Shown in pieces: positions 17,110-24,850 of a DNA stretch of 36,425 nt. Each line of letters begins with the position of its first letter. Position 1 is the stretch's first letter. The notes beneath the pieces were generated by a model. That model ran no database searches and had not been told where the DNA came from. It was given only the letters and a program-made list of their open reading frames with translations. Origin of the DNA: Clostridiales bacterium DTU089 (GTDB taxonomy: Bacteria; Bacillota; Clostridia; Oscillospirales; Acutalibacteraceae); assembly GCA_001513045.1 (NCBI GenBank), contig LFSB01000034.1, positions 1 to 36,425 on the forward strand, in the 5' to 3' direction. The translations under genes were made by a program, and so were the position numbers.

Positions 17110-18324
17110 TTATTTTAAAACATATTTTTTGTAGTAGGGCATATATGTTTCGCTGTCCCTCACCGCGCAGCCCGACACTGTTCCGGCGCGCATAAGCTCG
17201 GTGCATTTCCCGCATTTAAGGCATACCTTTGACGGGTCGGGCGCTCCGTGTTCAATACTGTCTCTGAAAAACTCCGGATAAGCGAGTGTCATTCTGCCGA
17301 AGCCGGCAAACGAGGCAATTGAGTTCCGAATTATGCGCGATGCGTAGGAGACGGCGTTTTCCCCTTCATAGCTCAAGCCGGACATTGCAAACTTTAAATC
17401 CGGAAATGACTGCGATATGCTTTTTGTAACCTCGTATATGCGCTCCAAGCTGACGCTTCCGTCCTCCGGACCCTTGTTCCACGGGCGATTGACATGTGGT
17501 ATGAGATAAGGATTTCCGAGGGTTATGTTTATAAGCTCAATACCCCTCCGACGCAGCTGCTCAATGATGATTTTTGTCTCAGAAAGGTCAATTTGATTTT
17601 TCTCGTCCACGCCGAAGCCGAAGGGATAATCAAAGCAATCACAGGCGTTAAGACGGGTGGTGACAAACATGTTATCGGGTATGCTTTTCTTTACACTGTC
17701 TATACATTCAAAAAACAGCCTCGTCCTGTTTTCAAGACTTCCGCCGTAGCGTCCGGGACGCTGAGTTGCACTGAGGAACTCATCAAGAAGGTATCCGTGG
17801 CAGCACTTGACATCAATTCCGTCGAAGCCGGCATAGGAGGCGAGAGCGGCGGCGCGTGCGTATTTTTCGGGAAGAGCGGCGCAATACTCGTCACTTGCGA
17901 TGACATAGGGCTGTTCGAGCTTTCCTTTTTCCCACAGGCTGTTGCGGTAGGCAACTATCGGTGCCGGGGTGCCCTCAGGCTTGCTGAACCTTCCGCTGTG
18001 AGTGAGCTGCGCGATAATGACGGGCGAAAAGCCGTGCTCCTCAAAGGATATGCGTTTGATATCGGAAATCAGAGAACGAAAGCTTTCCTTGGTGCTGTCG
18101 TTTAAAAACATCTGTCTGGGATTTGCTCTGCCCTCCGGAGTGACAGCGGTAGCTTCAAACCATATTATTCCGGGAGCGGCGTGGGCAAATCTGAGATATT
18201 TTCTTCTCGCAAGCTCGCCGACTGCTCCGTTTTCGGCGTCACACCCCTCCATGGGCTGAAAGAGGATGCGGTTTTTTATTTCTCTGCCGTATATTGTTAC
18301 GGGTGTTTCAAGCAAGCTGTTCAT
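17110..18324 (-). CDS. Old Yellow Enzyme-family Fe-S flavoprotein, short form
   Basis: FMN TIM-barrel oxidoreductase of 404 residues, first gene of the operon. The OYE block HGYLLDEFLSATQRPGRYGGSLENR is present in part as H176 followed by YLLDEFLS and GRYGGSLENR. Near the C-terminus C368, C371, C374 and C386 form a C-x2-C-x2-C-x11-C cluster site like that of 2,4-dienoyl-CoA reductase and BaiCD. Unlike those enzymes it ends there and lacks the FAD/NAD(P)H domain, so another protein must supply electrons; the flavoprotein two genes on is a candidate. The first His of the usual H-x-x-H pair is Lys173 (KCCH), so substrate binding is altered. AAGGAAG precedes ATG 18324. Confidence 0.88.
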   Translation of the reverse strand: MNSLLETPVTIYGREIKNRILFQPMEGCDAENGAVGELARRKYLRFAHAAPGIIWFEATAVTPEGRANPRQMFLNDSTKESFRSLISDIKRISFEEHGFSPVIIAQLTHSGRFSKPEGTPAPIVAYRNSLWEKGKLEQPYVIASDEYCAALPEKYARAAALASYAGFDGIDVKCCHGYLLDEFLSATQRPGRYGGSLENRTRLFFECIDSVKKSIPDNMFVTTRLNACDCFDYPFGFGVDEKNQIDLSETKIIIEQLRRRGIELINITLGNPYLIPHVNRPWNKGPEDGSVSLERIYEVTKSISQSFPDLKFAMSGLSYEGENAVSYASRIIRNSIASFAGFGRMTLAYPEFFRDSIEHGAPDPSKVCLKCGKCTELMRAGTVSGCAVRDSETYMPYYKKYVLK

Positions 18325-18373
18325 TTTCTGTATCTTCCTTTCGCAACGGCTGAAAGATTGGTTATTTATGCTA

Positions 18374-18403
18374 AATGTACCACGGTAAAGGGGGAGTTTG
18401 CAA
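18374..18403 (-). promoter_or_regulatory. Candidate promoter of the six-gene operon
   Basis: On the minus strand TTGCAA (18398-18403), an 18-base spacer and TACATT (18374-18379), about 50 bases before the OYE start. The -10 is imperfect. No operator-like repeat was recognised here. Confidence 0.4.
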
Positions 18404-18489
18404 TAGTAAAAGGAAAAATACTTGTTTTTTAGGAGAAAAACCCTGTTGCGGTATGCCCCCGGATGCTGCTGTATGTTTCATATTCCGCC

Positions 18490-18518
18490 TTGCAATCCTG
18501 ATAAGAATGTGATATAAT
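18490..18518 (+). promoter_or_regulatory. Promoter of the hybrid histidine kinase
   Basis: TTGCAA (18490-18495), a 17-base spacer and TATAAT (18513-18518), about 57 bases before ATG 18576. Good match to the sigma-A consensus. Confidence 0.65.
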
Positions 18519-18575
18519 AATTTTAATTGTAATTTCATAAAGCGTTATCGGGATTTTAGAAAAGAGAGGTTGAAA

Positions 18576-21269
18576 ATGGGAAGCAAAAATCAAAACAGCC
18601 CGCTTAAATATATAAAAAGCTCACAGTTTGTCCGCTCGGTTTTTATAAGAATTGCAGTAATATTTATGCTTGTGCTTATTGCGGTGGTTGCAATTGTGTT
18701 TTCCTCCTTCACGACTGAGATAAACAAAAGCCTTATATCGGAGAGGGAAAAGCAGCTTGATGTAATGGAAAACACCATATCAAAACGCATGGCGGAGGTT
18801 TCAAGCATAGCCTACAGCATAGGAAACGACACTTCGTTTTTCCTCGAATCCCCCGACAAGGCAAGCTATTACGGCTATGAAATGGCCGAGACAATGAAAA
18901 GATATCTCATAGGAAACGATTTTATAGAATATCTCGCGTATTACAGGCTTTCAGAGCCGGATACAATTTACACCTCCAAGGGCGAAATGTCCTTTAAGGG
19001 CTTCTGGAGCGCCTATCTCGGGCTTAATGAGGATTCGGCTGAAAAATATATCAGCATGACACAGTCGGTTACCAAGCCCGGTGTAAGATTTATGAACTTT
19101 GAGAGCACGGGAAAGGCTTATTTTTCATATATATGTCCGTTGCCGCAGTTTTCCGAAACTCCCCAGGCGTTCGTGTTAATGCTTATTCCGTTTTCTCAGG
19201 TTGAGCCTATAATAGAGTCTCAGCTCACAAACTGCTCCGGGGAGGTAGCCGTGTTTGATTCGTCGGGGAACGAGATATACCGTACCGGAAACCTTGAGGA
19301 AGGCGTACCCGTTGAGCTTTACACAACAGAGAACGGGGAGTCCTTTATGCATGACGGAAAAAGGTTTGTTGTGCAGAAAAAGATTTCTGAGAATAACAGC
19401 TGGACATATGTTTCTGTCATACGTCTTAACGACATAGTTTCAAGGGTTGCAGTCAAGCAGCTTGTTTTCATAGCGCTGATGATGGTGTTGATGATTGCGG
19501 CGGTTTTCGTGCTTCTTCGCAGTGTGGTCAAGCAGTATAAGCCCATAAACGAGCTTGCCGTAGGGCTCAGCTCGGAATCGGATGACGGAAAGGAAGCAGG
19601 AGCCGTAATCGATGAGAAGAGTCTGCTGTCGGATAAATTTGCCGTGCTGAAGGATGACAGCATGCAAAAGCAAAAGTTTGAGGAGGCTTATTACGCGGCG
19701 GAAGCGGCAAACAAGGCAAAGTCGGCGTTTCTGTCAAACATGAGTCACGACATAAGAACTCCCATGAATGCAATAGTGGGCATGACGCAGATAGCGCTCA
19801 AGCATCTTGATGACCCGCCGTACGTGAAGGATTGTCTGCAAAAGGTCGGCGTGGCATCGCAGTATCTTCTCGATATTATCAATAACGTGCTTGATATGAG
19901 CAGAATCGAGTCCGGGCACTTCACGCTTTCGCAGGACGTTATAGAGCTGCCGAGGTTTATAGGCAGAATAATCACCGTGCTCAATCAGAGCCTTGAGGTA
20001 AAAAGCCAGCGTCTGATAGTTGAGGTCGGTGACGTTTCGGACGAGAAAATCATAGGTGACAATGTCCGTCTTACTCAGGTGTTTATGAACATCCTTTCAA
20101 ATTCCGTAAAATTTACGCCCAACGGCGGTACGGTCGGCTTGAGAATAAGCCAGGAAGCATCTGAAGACGAGGGCTTCGGGAATTATGTTTTTACCTTCTC
20201 GGATAACGGAATAGGAATGTCACCGGATTTCGTGCAAAAGGTATTTGACACGTTTACGCGCGATGAAAAATCCGGCATCTCGAAAATAGAGGGAACCGGA
20301 CTCGGAATGGCAATCGTAAAGAATTTTGTTGACCTTATGGGCGGAACCATAGTCTGTAACAGCAAGCCCGGAGAGGGAACCGTATTTACCGTGCGTATGC
20401 ACATGAAGCTTGCTCAGGGCTCGGATGAAAACGAAGCTGAGGATTATACCGATACGTCTGTGCTCATATTCGGCGATGAAAAGCGTGTGTGCGACAATCA
20501 GAGCCGGATGTTCGAGAGTGTCGGCGCTAAGACGGATTGTGCATTCAGCCTGCTTGATGCCGTCAAGCTTTCATCACGGGCGGCGTCCAACGGGAAGCCG
20601 TATAAATATGTAATAATTAACCAGAGCGAGAGCGATAAGAGCGGCATACGTGCGGTGGCGCAGCTGTCCGGGGCGGCACTCGGCGCTGATGCTACATATA
20701 TTCTTGCGGCGCGTGATATGTTCTCGGTTGAACGTTCCTCGGCGTACAATGCCGGTATAGCTGCCTTTGTTCAGATTCCTCTTTTCAAAAGCACGGCGCT
20801 GAGCATACTCAATAATACTGTAAAGCGTCAGGATATGACCGACAATGAAAACACGGTCAAACTTGAAGGGGCTCATGTGCTTCTGGTTGAGGATGATAAA
20901 ATCAACCGTGAGATTGCACGTACGCTTATCAGCGAAACCGGAGCTCAGACAGTGGAGGCGGTCAACGGCAGGGAGGCAGTGGATGCCTTCAGAGAGCACG
21001 GTGAGGGATATTTCGATGTCATTCTTATGGATGTGCAGATGCCGGTTATGAACGGATATGACGCAACTGTCGCGATACGCTCAATACAGCGCGCTGATGC
21101 TTCCTCGGTGCCAATTTATGCAATGACGGCAAACACCTTTGATGAGGATGTGCGGCAGGTCAGAGAGGCGGGGATGAACGGCCATCTCGGGAAACCCTAT
21201 GTGCCATCCGAGCTGTTTGAACTTCTTGCAAACGCCGTCGAGCAAGGCGGCGGAAAAAACAGCATTTAA
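18576..21269 (+). CDS. Hybrid sensor histidine kinase with C-terminal receiver
   Basis: Membrane kinase of 897 residues. TM1 is at about 20-45 and TM2 at about 290-313, with an extracellular sensor of about 245 residues between them. HisKA has H391 in FLSNMSHDIRTPMNAI. The HATPase region shows NILSNSVKFTPNGG, FSDNGIGMS and GTGLGMAIVKN. A receiver-like segment at about 630-760 has Asn in place of the phospho-Asp (VIINQSE), so it is degenerate. The last domain (about 765-890) is a full receiver with DD pair, D819 in ILMDVQMP and KPY. ATG 18576 follows AGAGAGG by 6 bases; an in-frame TTG at 18570 lies too close. It is divergent from the catabolic operon and convergent with a solute-binding protein, so it may sense the locus substrate. 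No output regulator gene is present nearby. Confidence 0.9.
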   Translation: MGSKNQNSPLKYIKSSQFVRSVFIRIAVIFMLVLIAVVAIVFSSFTTEINKSLISEREKQLDVMENTISKRMAEVSSIAYSIGNDTSFFLESPDKASYYGYEMAETMKRYLIGNDFIEYLAYYRLSEPDTIYTSKGEMSFKGFWSAYLGLNEDSAEKYISMTQSVTKPGVRFMNFESTGKAYFSYICPLPQFSETPQAFVLMLIPFSQVEPIIESQLTNCSGEVAVFDSSGNEIYRTGNLEEGVPVELYTTENGESFMHDGKRFVVQKKISENNSWTYVSVIRLNDIVSRVAVKQLVFIALMMVLMIAAVFVLLRSVVKQYKPINELAVGLSSESDDGKEAGAVIDEKSLLSDKFAVLKDDSMQKQKFEEAYYAAEAANKAKSAFLSNMSHDIRTPMNAIVGMTQIALKHLDDPPYVKDCLQKVGVASQYLLDIINNVLDMSRIESGHFTLSQDVIELPRFIGRIITVLNQSLEVKSQRLIVEVGDVSDEKIIGDNVRLTQVFMNILSNSVKFTPNGGTVGLRISQEASEDEGFGNYVFTFSDNGIGMSPDFVQKVFDTFTRDEKSGISKIEGTGLGMAIVKNFVDLMGGTIVCNSKPGEGTVFTVRMHMKLAQGSDENEAEDYTDTSVLIFGDEKRVCDNQSRMFESVGAKTDCAFSLLDAVKLSSRAASNGKPYKYVIINQSESDKSGIRAVAQLSGAALGADATYILAARDMFSVERSSAYNAGIAAFVQIPLFKSTALSILNNTVKRQDMTDNENTVKLEGAHVLLVEDDKINREIARTLISETGAQTVEAVNGREAVDAFREHGEGYFDVILMDVQMPVMNGYDATVAIRSIQRADASSVPIYAMTANTFDEDVRQVREAGMNGHLGKPYVPSELFELLANAVEQGGGKNSI

Positions 21270-21286
21270 AAGATTTGCAACAAAAA

Positions 21287-21318
21287 GCGCTCCGCCTCAC
21301 CTGCGTGGGACGGAGCGT
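21287..21318. terminator. Convergent terminator
   Basis: Stem CGCTCCGCCTCAC (21288-21300) / GTGGGACGGAGCG (21305-21317) with one mismatch and one G-U, loop CTGC. AAAAA before it gives a U-tract on the minus strand, so it chiefly ends the solute-binding-protein transcript; it may stop the kinase transcript as well. Confidence 0.75.
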
Positions 21319-21349
21319 TATTATTTATGCAGGGGCTTGCGTGTAAAGC

Positions 21350-23011
21350 TTACTTAATGTTGCTTTTTATGTCCGTATATCTGTCAACGGCGTTTTGATA
21401 GAGTCCCACAAGCTCATCGGAGCCGAGCTTGTGAAGCTGTGAAAGGTATGAATCCCATTCATCGAAGCTCTTTTTGCCGGTAATAAAGTCCGTCATTGAT
21501 GAGGAGATATGCTTTGAAATATCCGCTTGAAGAATGCTTATGCGGTCATTTTCCTCATTTGTAAAGGTGAAGCTCGGCCAGAACTCCTCGGGACGGTATT
21601 CAAACAGCTTTCTTGCCGCCGCCGCGGGGATTTCAGCCATCTCACCGCCCATGAAGTAAGGGGCGATTTCAACCGTCGGGTTGCCGCCGCCGGGATACGG
21701 AGAGTATTTTGCAATTATGGCATCGAACGATTTCCCGGAGCTGTTTATTTCATCATAAATCTTCTGAGAGTAATCGTAGCTGCCGTCCTCTTTTACAACA
21801 AAGGTGTCATTTTCAATTCCCATATGATAGAAAAGCGTACCCTCATCTGTCCAGAAGTAGTCAAGCCAGCGCAGCACAAGCGCGGGGTCTGTGCAGGTTG
21901 AGGGAATGAGGGCGGCTCCGGTTGAGTGGAAGTTTGCTCTTACCGCAGAAATCTTTTTATAGCCCTCAGGTCCCTCAAGAGCCTCCTCCACGGCGACCCA
22001 ATTGTCCGCCGCGCCGGAGGGAAGGGAGGCGAGATTTGTGCTTGAAAAAACGCCTATACAGTCGTTGGCGGCATAATTCGTCCACTGCTCAAGGGTGATG
22101 GTGAACACGGATTTGTCGAGTAAGCCCTCGGAATACAGGCGGTTCATGTATTCAAGATAATCCCTGTAACCGTCGGTTCCGGCAATCAGACGAGCCTTGC
22201 CGGTGGTTTCCTCGGCATCGACAAATAGGTTGTGCACACCCCTGTTGCCTATTCCGAAGGAGCCGTATAATGCTTCCTCAAGGCTGAGTAAATCCTGAGA
22301 GCAAAGAGGTATTTCGTCGGAGGGGTCGCCGTTGCCGTTGGCATCAAGCTCTTTAAAGGCTTTAAGCAGCGCATAAAGCTCCTCGGTGGTGGAGGGAAGC
22401 TGCATATTCACATTTTCGAGCCATTTTTTATTGATGAAAATCTTTCTTGATACGCTCAGCTCGGCTCCGGAGTTTACCTGTGGCAGCGCATATATGGTTC
22501 CGTCGGGATTTGTTACGGAGGCGAGAGCTTCGGGATGGGATTTCAGATAAGCCCAGCAATTCGGGGCATATTTTTCGAGCATGCCGTCCTTGGCAAGGTC
22601 GAGAATCAGTCCGCTTTCGCCGTATTGCATCAGTCTTCTCGCAGAAACCTTGCAGCGTATAACCAGGTCGAGCGGGGTTTTGTTCATGAGTGCGTCATAT
22701 AAAGCCTTTGCGCGCTCATCCTTTGTTACGGTTGTCCAGTTGACATCTATGCCGGTCATTTCCTCGTATTTTTGCCAGATGTAAATGTCCCCGGCGCTTA
22801 CACCGTTGCTTTCCACATTCATGATATTGAAGGACGCGGTATTGTTGACAAGCGGAAATTCACACGGGATATTTCCCACAACAGACGGCTTTCCGGCAAG
22901 ACTGGTGGTTACAACAATTCCGTTTTTTGAGTTGTCGGGAGCTTTATCGCAGGAGCTGAAAAAAGTGCACATGATAAGCAAAACGGCGACGGCGCTTGTG
23001 AGCTTTTTCAT
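21350..23011 (-). CDS. Extracellular solute-binding lipoprotein (ABC family 1), orphan
   Basis: Lipid-anchored substrate-binding protein of 553 residues. It has a KK-type signal peptide and a lipobox FSSC with lipidated Cys21. The body is typical of large sugar-binding proteins of the LplA/YtcQ kind: EEMTGIDVNWTTV, the calcium-site-like DANGNGDPSDEIPL, and a C-terminal SFDEWDSYLSQLHKLG. No permease or ATPase genes lie in the window, so it must use components encoded elsewhere or present ligand to the neighbouring hybrid kinase. ATG 23011 is chosen (AAGGGGG about 11 bases upstream); a TTG at 23020 sits against the site. It most likely binds a saccharide. Confidence 0.88.
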   Translation of the reverse strand: MKKLTSAVAVLLIMCTFFSSCDKAPDNSKNGIVVTTSLAGKPSVVGNIPCEFPLVNNTASFNIMNVESNGVSAGDIYIWQKYEEMTGIDVNWTTVTKDERAKALYDALMNKTPLDLVIRCKVSARRLMQYGESGLILDLAKDGMLEKYAPNCWAYLKSHPEALASVTNPDGTIYALPQVNSGAELSVSRKIFINKKWLENVNMQLPSTTEELYALLKAFKELDANGNGDPSDEIPLCSQDLLSLEEALYGSFGIGNRGVHNLFVDAEETTGKARLIAGTDGYRDYLEYMNRLYSEGLLDKSVFTITLEQWTNYAANDCIGVFSSTNLASLPSGAADNWVAVEEALEGPEGYKKISAVRANFHSTGAALIPSTCTDPALVLRWLDYFWTDEGTLFYHMGIENDTFVVKEDGSYDYSQKIYDEINSSGKSFDAIIAKYSPYPGGGNPTVEIAPYFMGGEMAEIPAAAARKLFEYRPEEFWPSFTFTNEENDRISILQADISKHISSSMTDFITGKKSFDEWDSYLSQLHKLGSDELVGLYQNAVDRYTDIKSNIK

Positions 23012-23059
23012 AATTATCAATACCCCCTTCTGACGAAATACGACAAGGTGTCACATTTT

Positions 23060-23074
23060 TGTTATACTGTAACA
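23060..23074 (-). promoter_or_regulatory. Dyad upstream of the solute-binding protein
   Basis: TGTTA-N5-TAACA is a perfect 5+5 dyad; read on the minus strand it includes a TATAAC that could be a -10. It lies about 50 bases before the lipoprotein start. No good -35 is seen, so an activator-dependent promoter or an operator is possible. Confidence 0.35.
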
Positions 23075-23092
23075 TATTTAAGCGGAATTTTC

Positions 23093-23136
23093 AAGCCCCG
23101 TCTGAGTATGATAAAAATCACTCTGAGACGGGGCTT
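23093..23136 (-). terminator. Terminator-like hairpin after the metallophosphoesterase
   Basis: Stem AAGCCCCGTCT (23093-23103) / AGACGGGGCTT (23126-23136), extended inside by GAGT/ACTC. It is 26 bases beyond the phosphoesterase stop. The U-tract on the minus strand is poor. Confidence 0.6.
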
Positions 23137-23161
23137 TGTGACCGGATTTTATTTTTATGTA

Positions 23162-24778
23162 TCAGGGCTGCTCGGTTATAGGCTTGTCCTCGCTTTCGTG
23201 TTCAAAGGACAGGAAGTTGTTTCTCGGAGCATATGCCCAGCGCATTCCGAAGGCGGAAACAGCGTCCGCCGGAGCATAAAGCTGGCCGCGATGGCTTCTG
23301 TATACCTTTGCGGGAAGAATTACATTACCCGCGTCGGTTTCCATTATGTCGCTGCCCTCGGTGAGCACAGCCTTGTGTCCGTAAATTTCAAGCTCAAGCT
23401 TTCCCGGAGCTTTTCTTACCCCTCCGCCTATGTAGCCTATAAGCACGGAAAGCGGAGCGAACCAGACCCCGGCAATGTTTTCGCACGGAGTGTCTGCCTG
23501 ACAAAGTCCGCAGTCCATGCCCTTGAACATCATTCTTGTGCGGTTGAATATGGGCGCGACCGCATACGGAAGAATGGTATCCGAGGCTTTATCAATGACA
23601 CAGCTGTCTACGGTTCTGCCGTCGCTGAGCACGGAGGTCAGCGTCATTTTGTCGCCTTCAACTTCAACGATGGCAACCATGGCATTGTCTTCCTCCTGCG
23701 GATAAAATGCCGCATGCCATACCTTTGAAAGCGTGCGCGAGCCGGGAGGGTTCTGATTTGAGTTTCCGAGCATGTAGTGAACGGTTCCCTGCGAGGGACG
23801 GTCAAAAAGCTCCTCGTTCTTCAGCGGAAAGCTTCTTGAAAAATTATGCTCATGACCTGAAAACATCAGGTCGAAAAGCTCCATTCCCTCTCGCATAACC
23901 GGATAGGCGTCATAATTCTGGCAGTCCTCACCCGAGTAGCATATCGGAAAATGATAGGTTCCGATTTTCCAGGTCTGTTTGCAGGCGCTCAAATCCTTTA
24001 CAAGCCAGTCATTTACAAGCTCCGGCTCATTTATTCCTATAACGCTGAAATGAACATTGCCGTAATCGAAGGTGTAGTTTTCGGTCTTCCAGCCTTCGGG
24101 ACCGTCGTCGGCGTAGGAGCCTTTAAACTGCTTGTCGAAATATTCCGCCGGCTCCGCGTAGTAGCGTCCGATGCATTTTTCGTAATCCTTGAAGCCGCGG
24201 TTATCATGATTTCCCACAGCCATCATCAGCGGCACGGATTCGGATATGCCGACAAATCCCGAAAATGCGCCGTTCCACTGAACCTCGTGCTGTCCGCAGT
24301 CTGTGTTGTCACCTCCGGTAAGTATAAAGCGTACATCCGGATTCTTTTTTAGCACATCTTTAATAAAGCGGTTAAAATATGAGTAGTCCGGGCAGTCGTG
24401 CGGCTCGCCCTTCTGCTGGTCTGAAACACAGATGAATTTGAATTTTTCAAGCTTTTCCGGCTGTGTGGAGAAGGAATATTCCGCGCTGCGATGAGTGCTG
24501 TCACCGCAGGTGTAGTAATATTTTTTGCCGGGCTTGAGATTTGTAAGGCGTGCCCAGAAGATGCTGCTTATGTCGATGTCGCTTTCAAATATTTCGGTAT
24601 CAGCATATACCTTTCCGGTAACGCCGTCCTCTCCGCGATATTCAACATAGCCCTCGGTGATTTCCGCACAGGTGCGCCAGGTGACCGCCATGGAGGTTTT
24701 TGCATCTCCGTTTATGCTTATCATGATATGATCCGGATTTTCGCCTGAACCTCTGACGGGCTTGGATTTTGTAGTCAT
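23162..24778 (-). CDS. Metallophosphoesterase with FN3-like and CuAO-N-like domains
   Basis: Protein of 538 residues in three parts. Residues about 14-105 are a purple-acid-phosphatase-type fibronectin-III-like domain. The calcineurin-like domain (about 113-345) keeps the metal ligands: D120 (VSDQQ), D157 (GGDNTD), N190-H191-D192 (GNHD), His in TYHFP, and GHEH. The Tyr of the purple phosphatase GDxxY motif is absent. The C-terminal 120 residues resemble the copper-amine-oxidase-N/stalk repeat of Gram-positive surface proteins and include CGLCQADTPC. Odd: this is an extracellular-type layout, yet no signal peptide is visible. GGAGG lies 6 bases before the ATG. It probably hydrolyses phosphoesters or nucleotides; the substrate is unknown. 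Confidence 0.82.
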   Translation of the reverse strand: MTTKSKPVRGSGENPDHIMISINGDAKTSMAVTWRTCAEITEGYVEYRGEDGVTGKVYADTEIFESDIDISSIFWARLTNLKPGKKYYYTCGDSTHRSAEYSFSTQPEKLEKFKFICVSDQQKGEPHDCPDYSYFNRFIKDVLKKNPDVRFILTGGDNTDCGQHEVQWNGAFSGFVGISESVPLMMAVGNHDNRGFKDYEKCIGRYYAEPAEYFDKQFKGSYADDGPEGWKTENYTFDYGNVHFSVIGINEPELVNDWLVKDLSACKQTWKIGTYHFPICYSGEDCQNYDAYPVMREGMELFDLMFSGHEHNFSRSFPLKNEELFDRPSQGTVHYMLGNSNQNPPGSRTLSKVWHAAFYPQEEDNAMVAIVEVEGDKMTLTSVLSDGRTVDSCVIDKASDTILPYAVAPIFNRTRMMFKGMDCGLCQADTPCENIAGVWFAPLSVLIGYIGGGVRKAPGKLELEIYGHKAVLTEGSDIMETDAGNVILPAKVYRSHRGQLYAPADAVSAFGMRWAYAPRNNFLSFEHESEDKPITEQP

Positions 24779-24797
24779 TGTTGTCCTCCGTTATAAA

Positions 24798-24824
24798 GAG
24801 AGCCATACGGGGCGTACGGCTCTC
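24798..24824 (-). terminator. Hairpin between lipase-like and phosphoesterase genes
   Basis: Stem GAGAGCC (24798-24804) / GGCTCTC (24818-24824), extended inward by ATAC/GTAC with one mismatch. It lies 27 bases past the lipase-like stop and just before the ribosome binding site of the next gene. The U-tract is short (UUU), so termination may be partial. Confidence 0.55.
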
Positions 24825-24850
24825 CTTGTTTATTTTATATGTATTTGATT

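Noticed and set aside
17494-18105. 203-residue plus-strand ORF inside the OYE gene
   Set aside because: Antisense to the conserved OYE active-site region.
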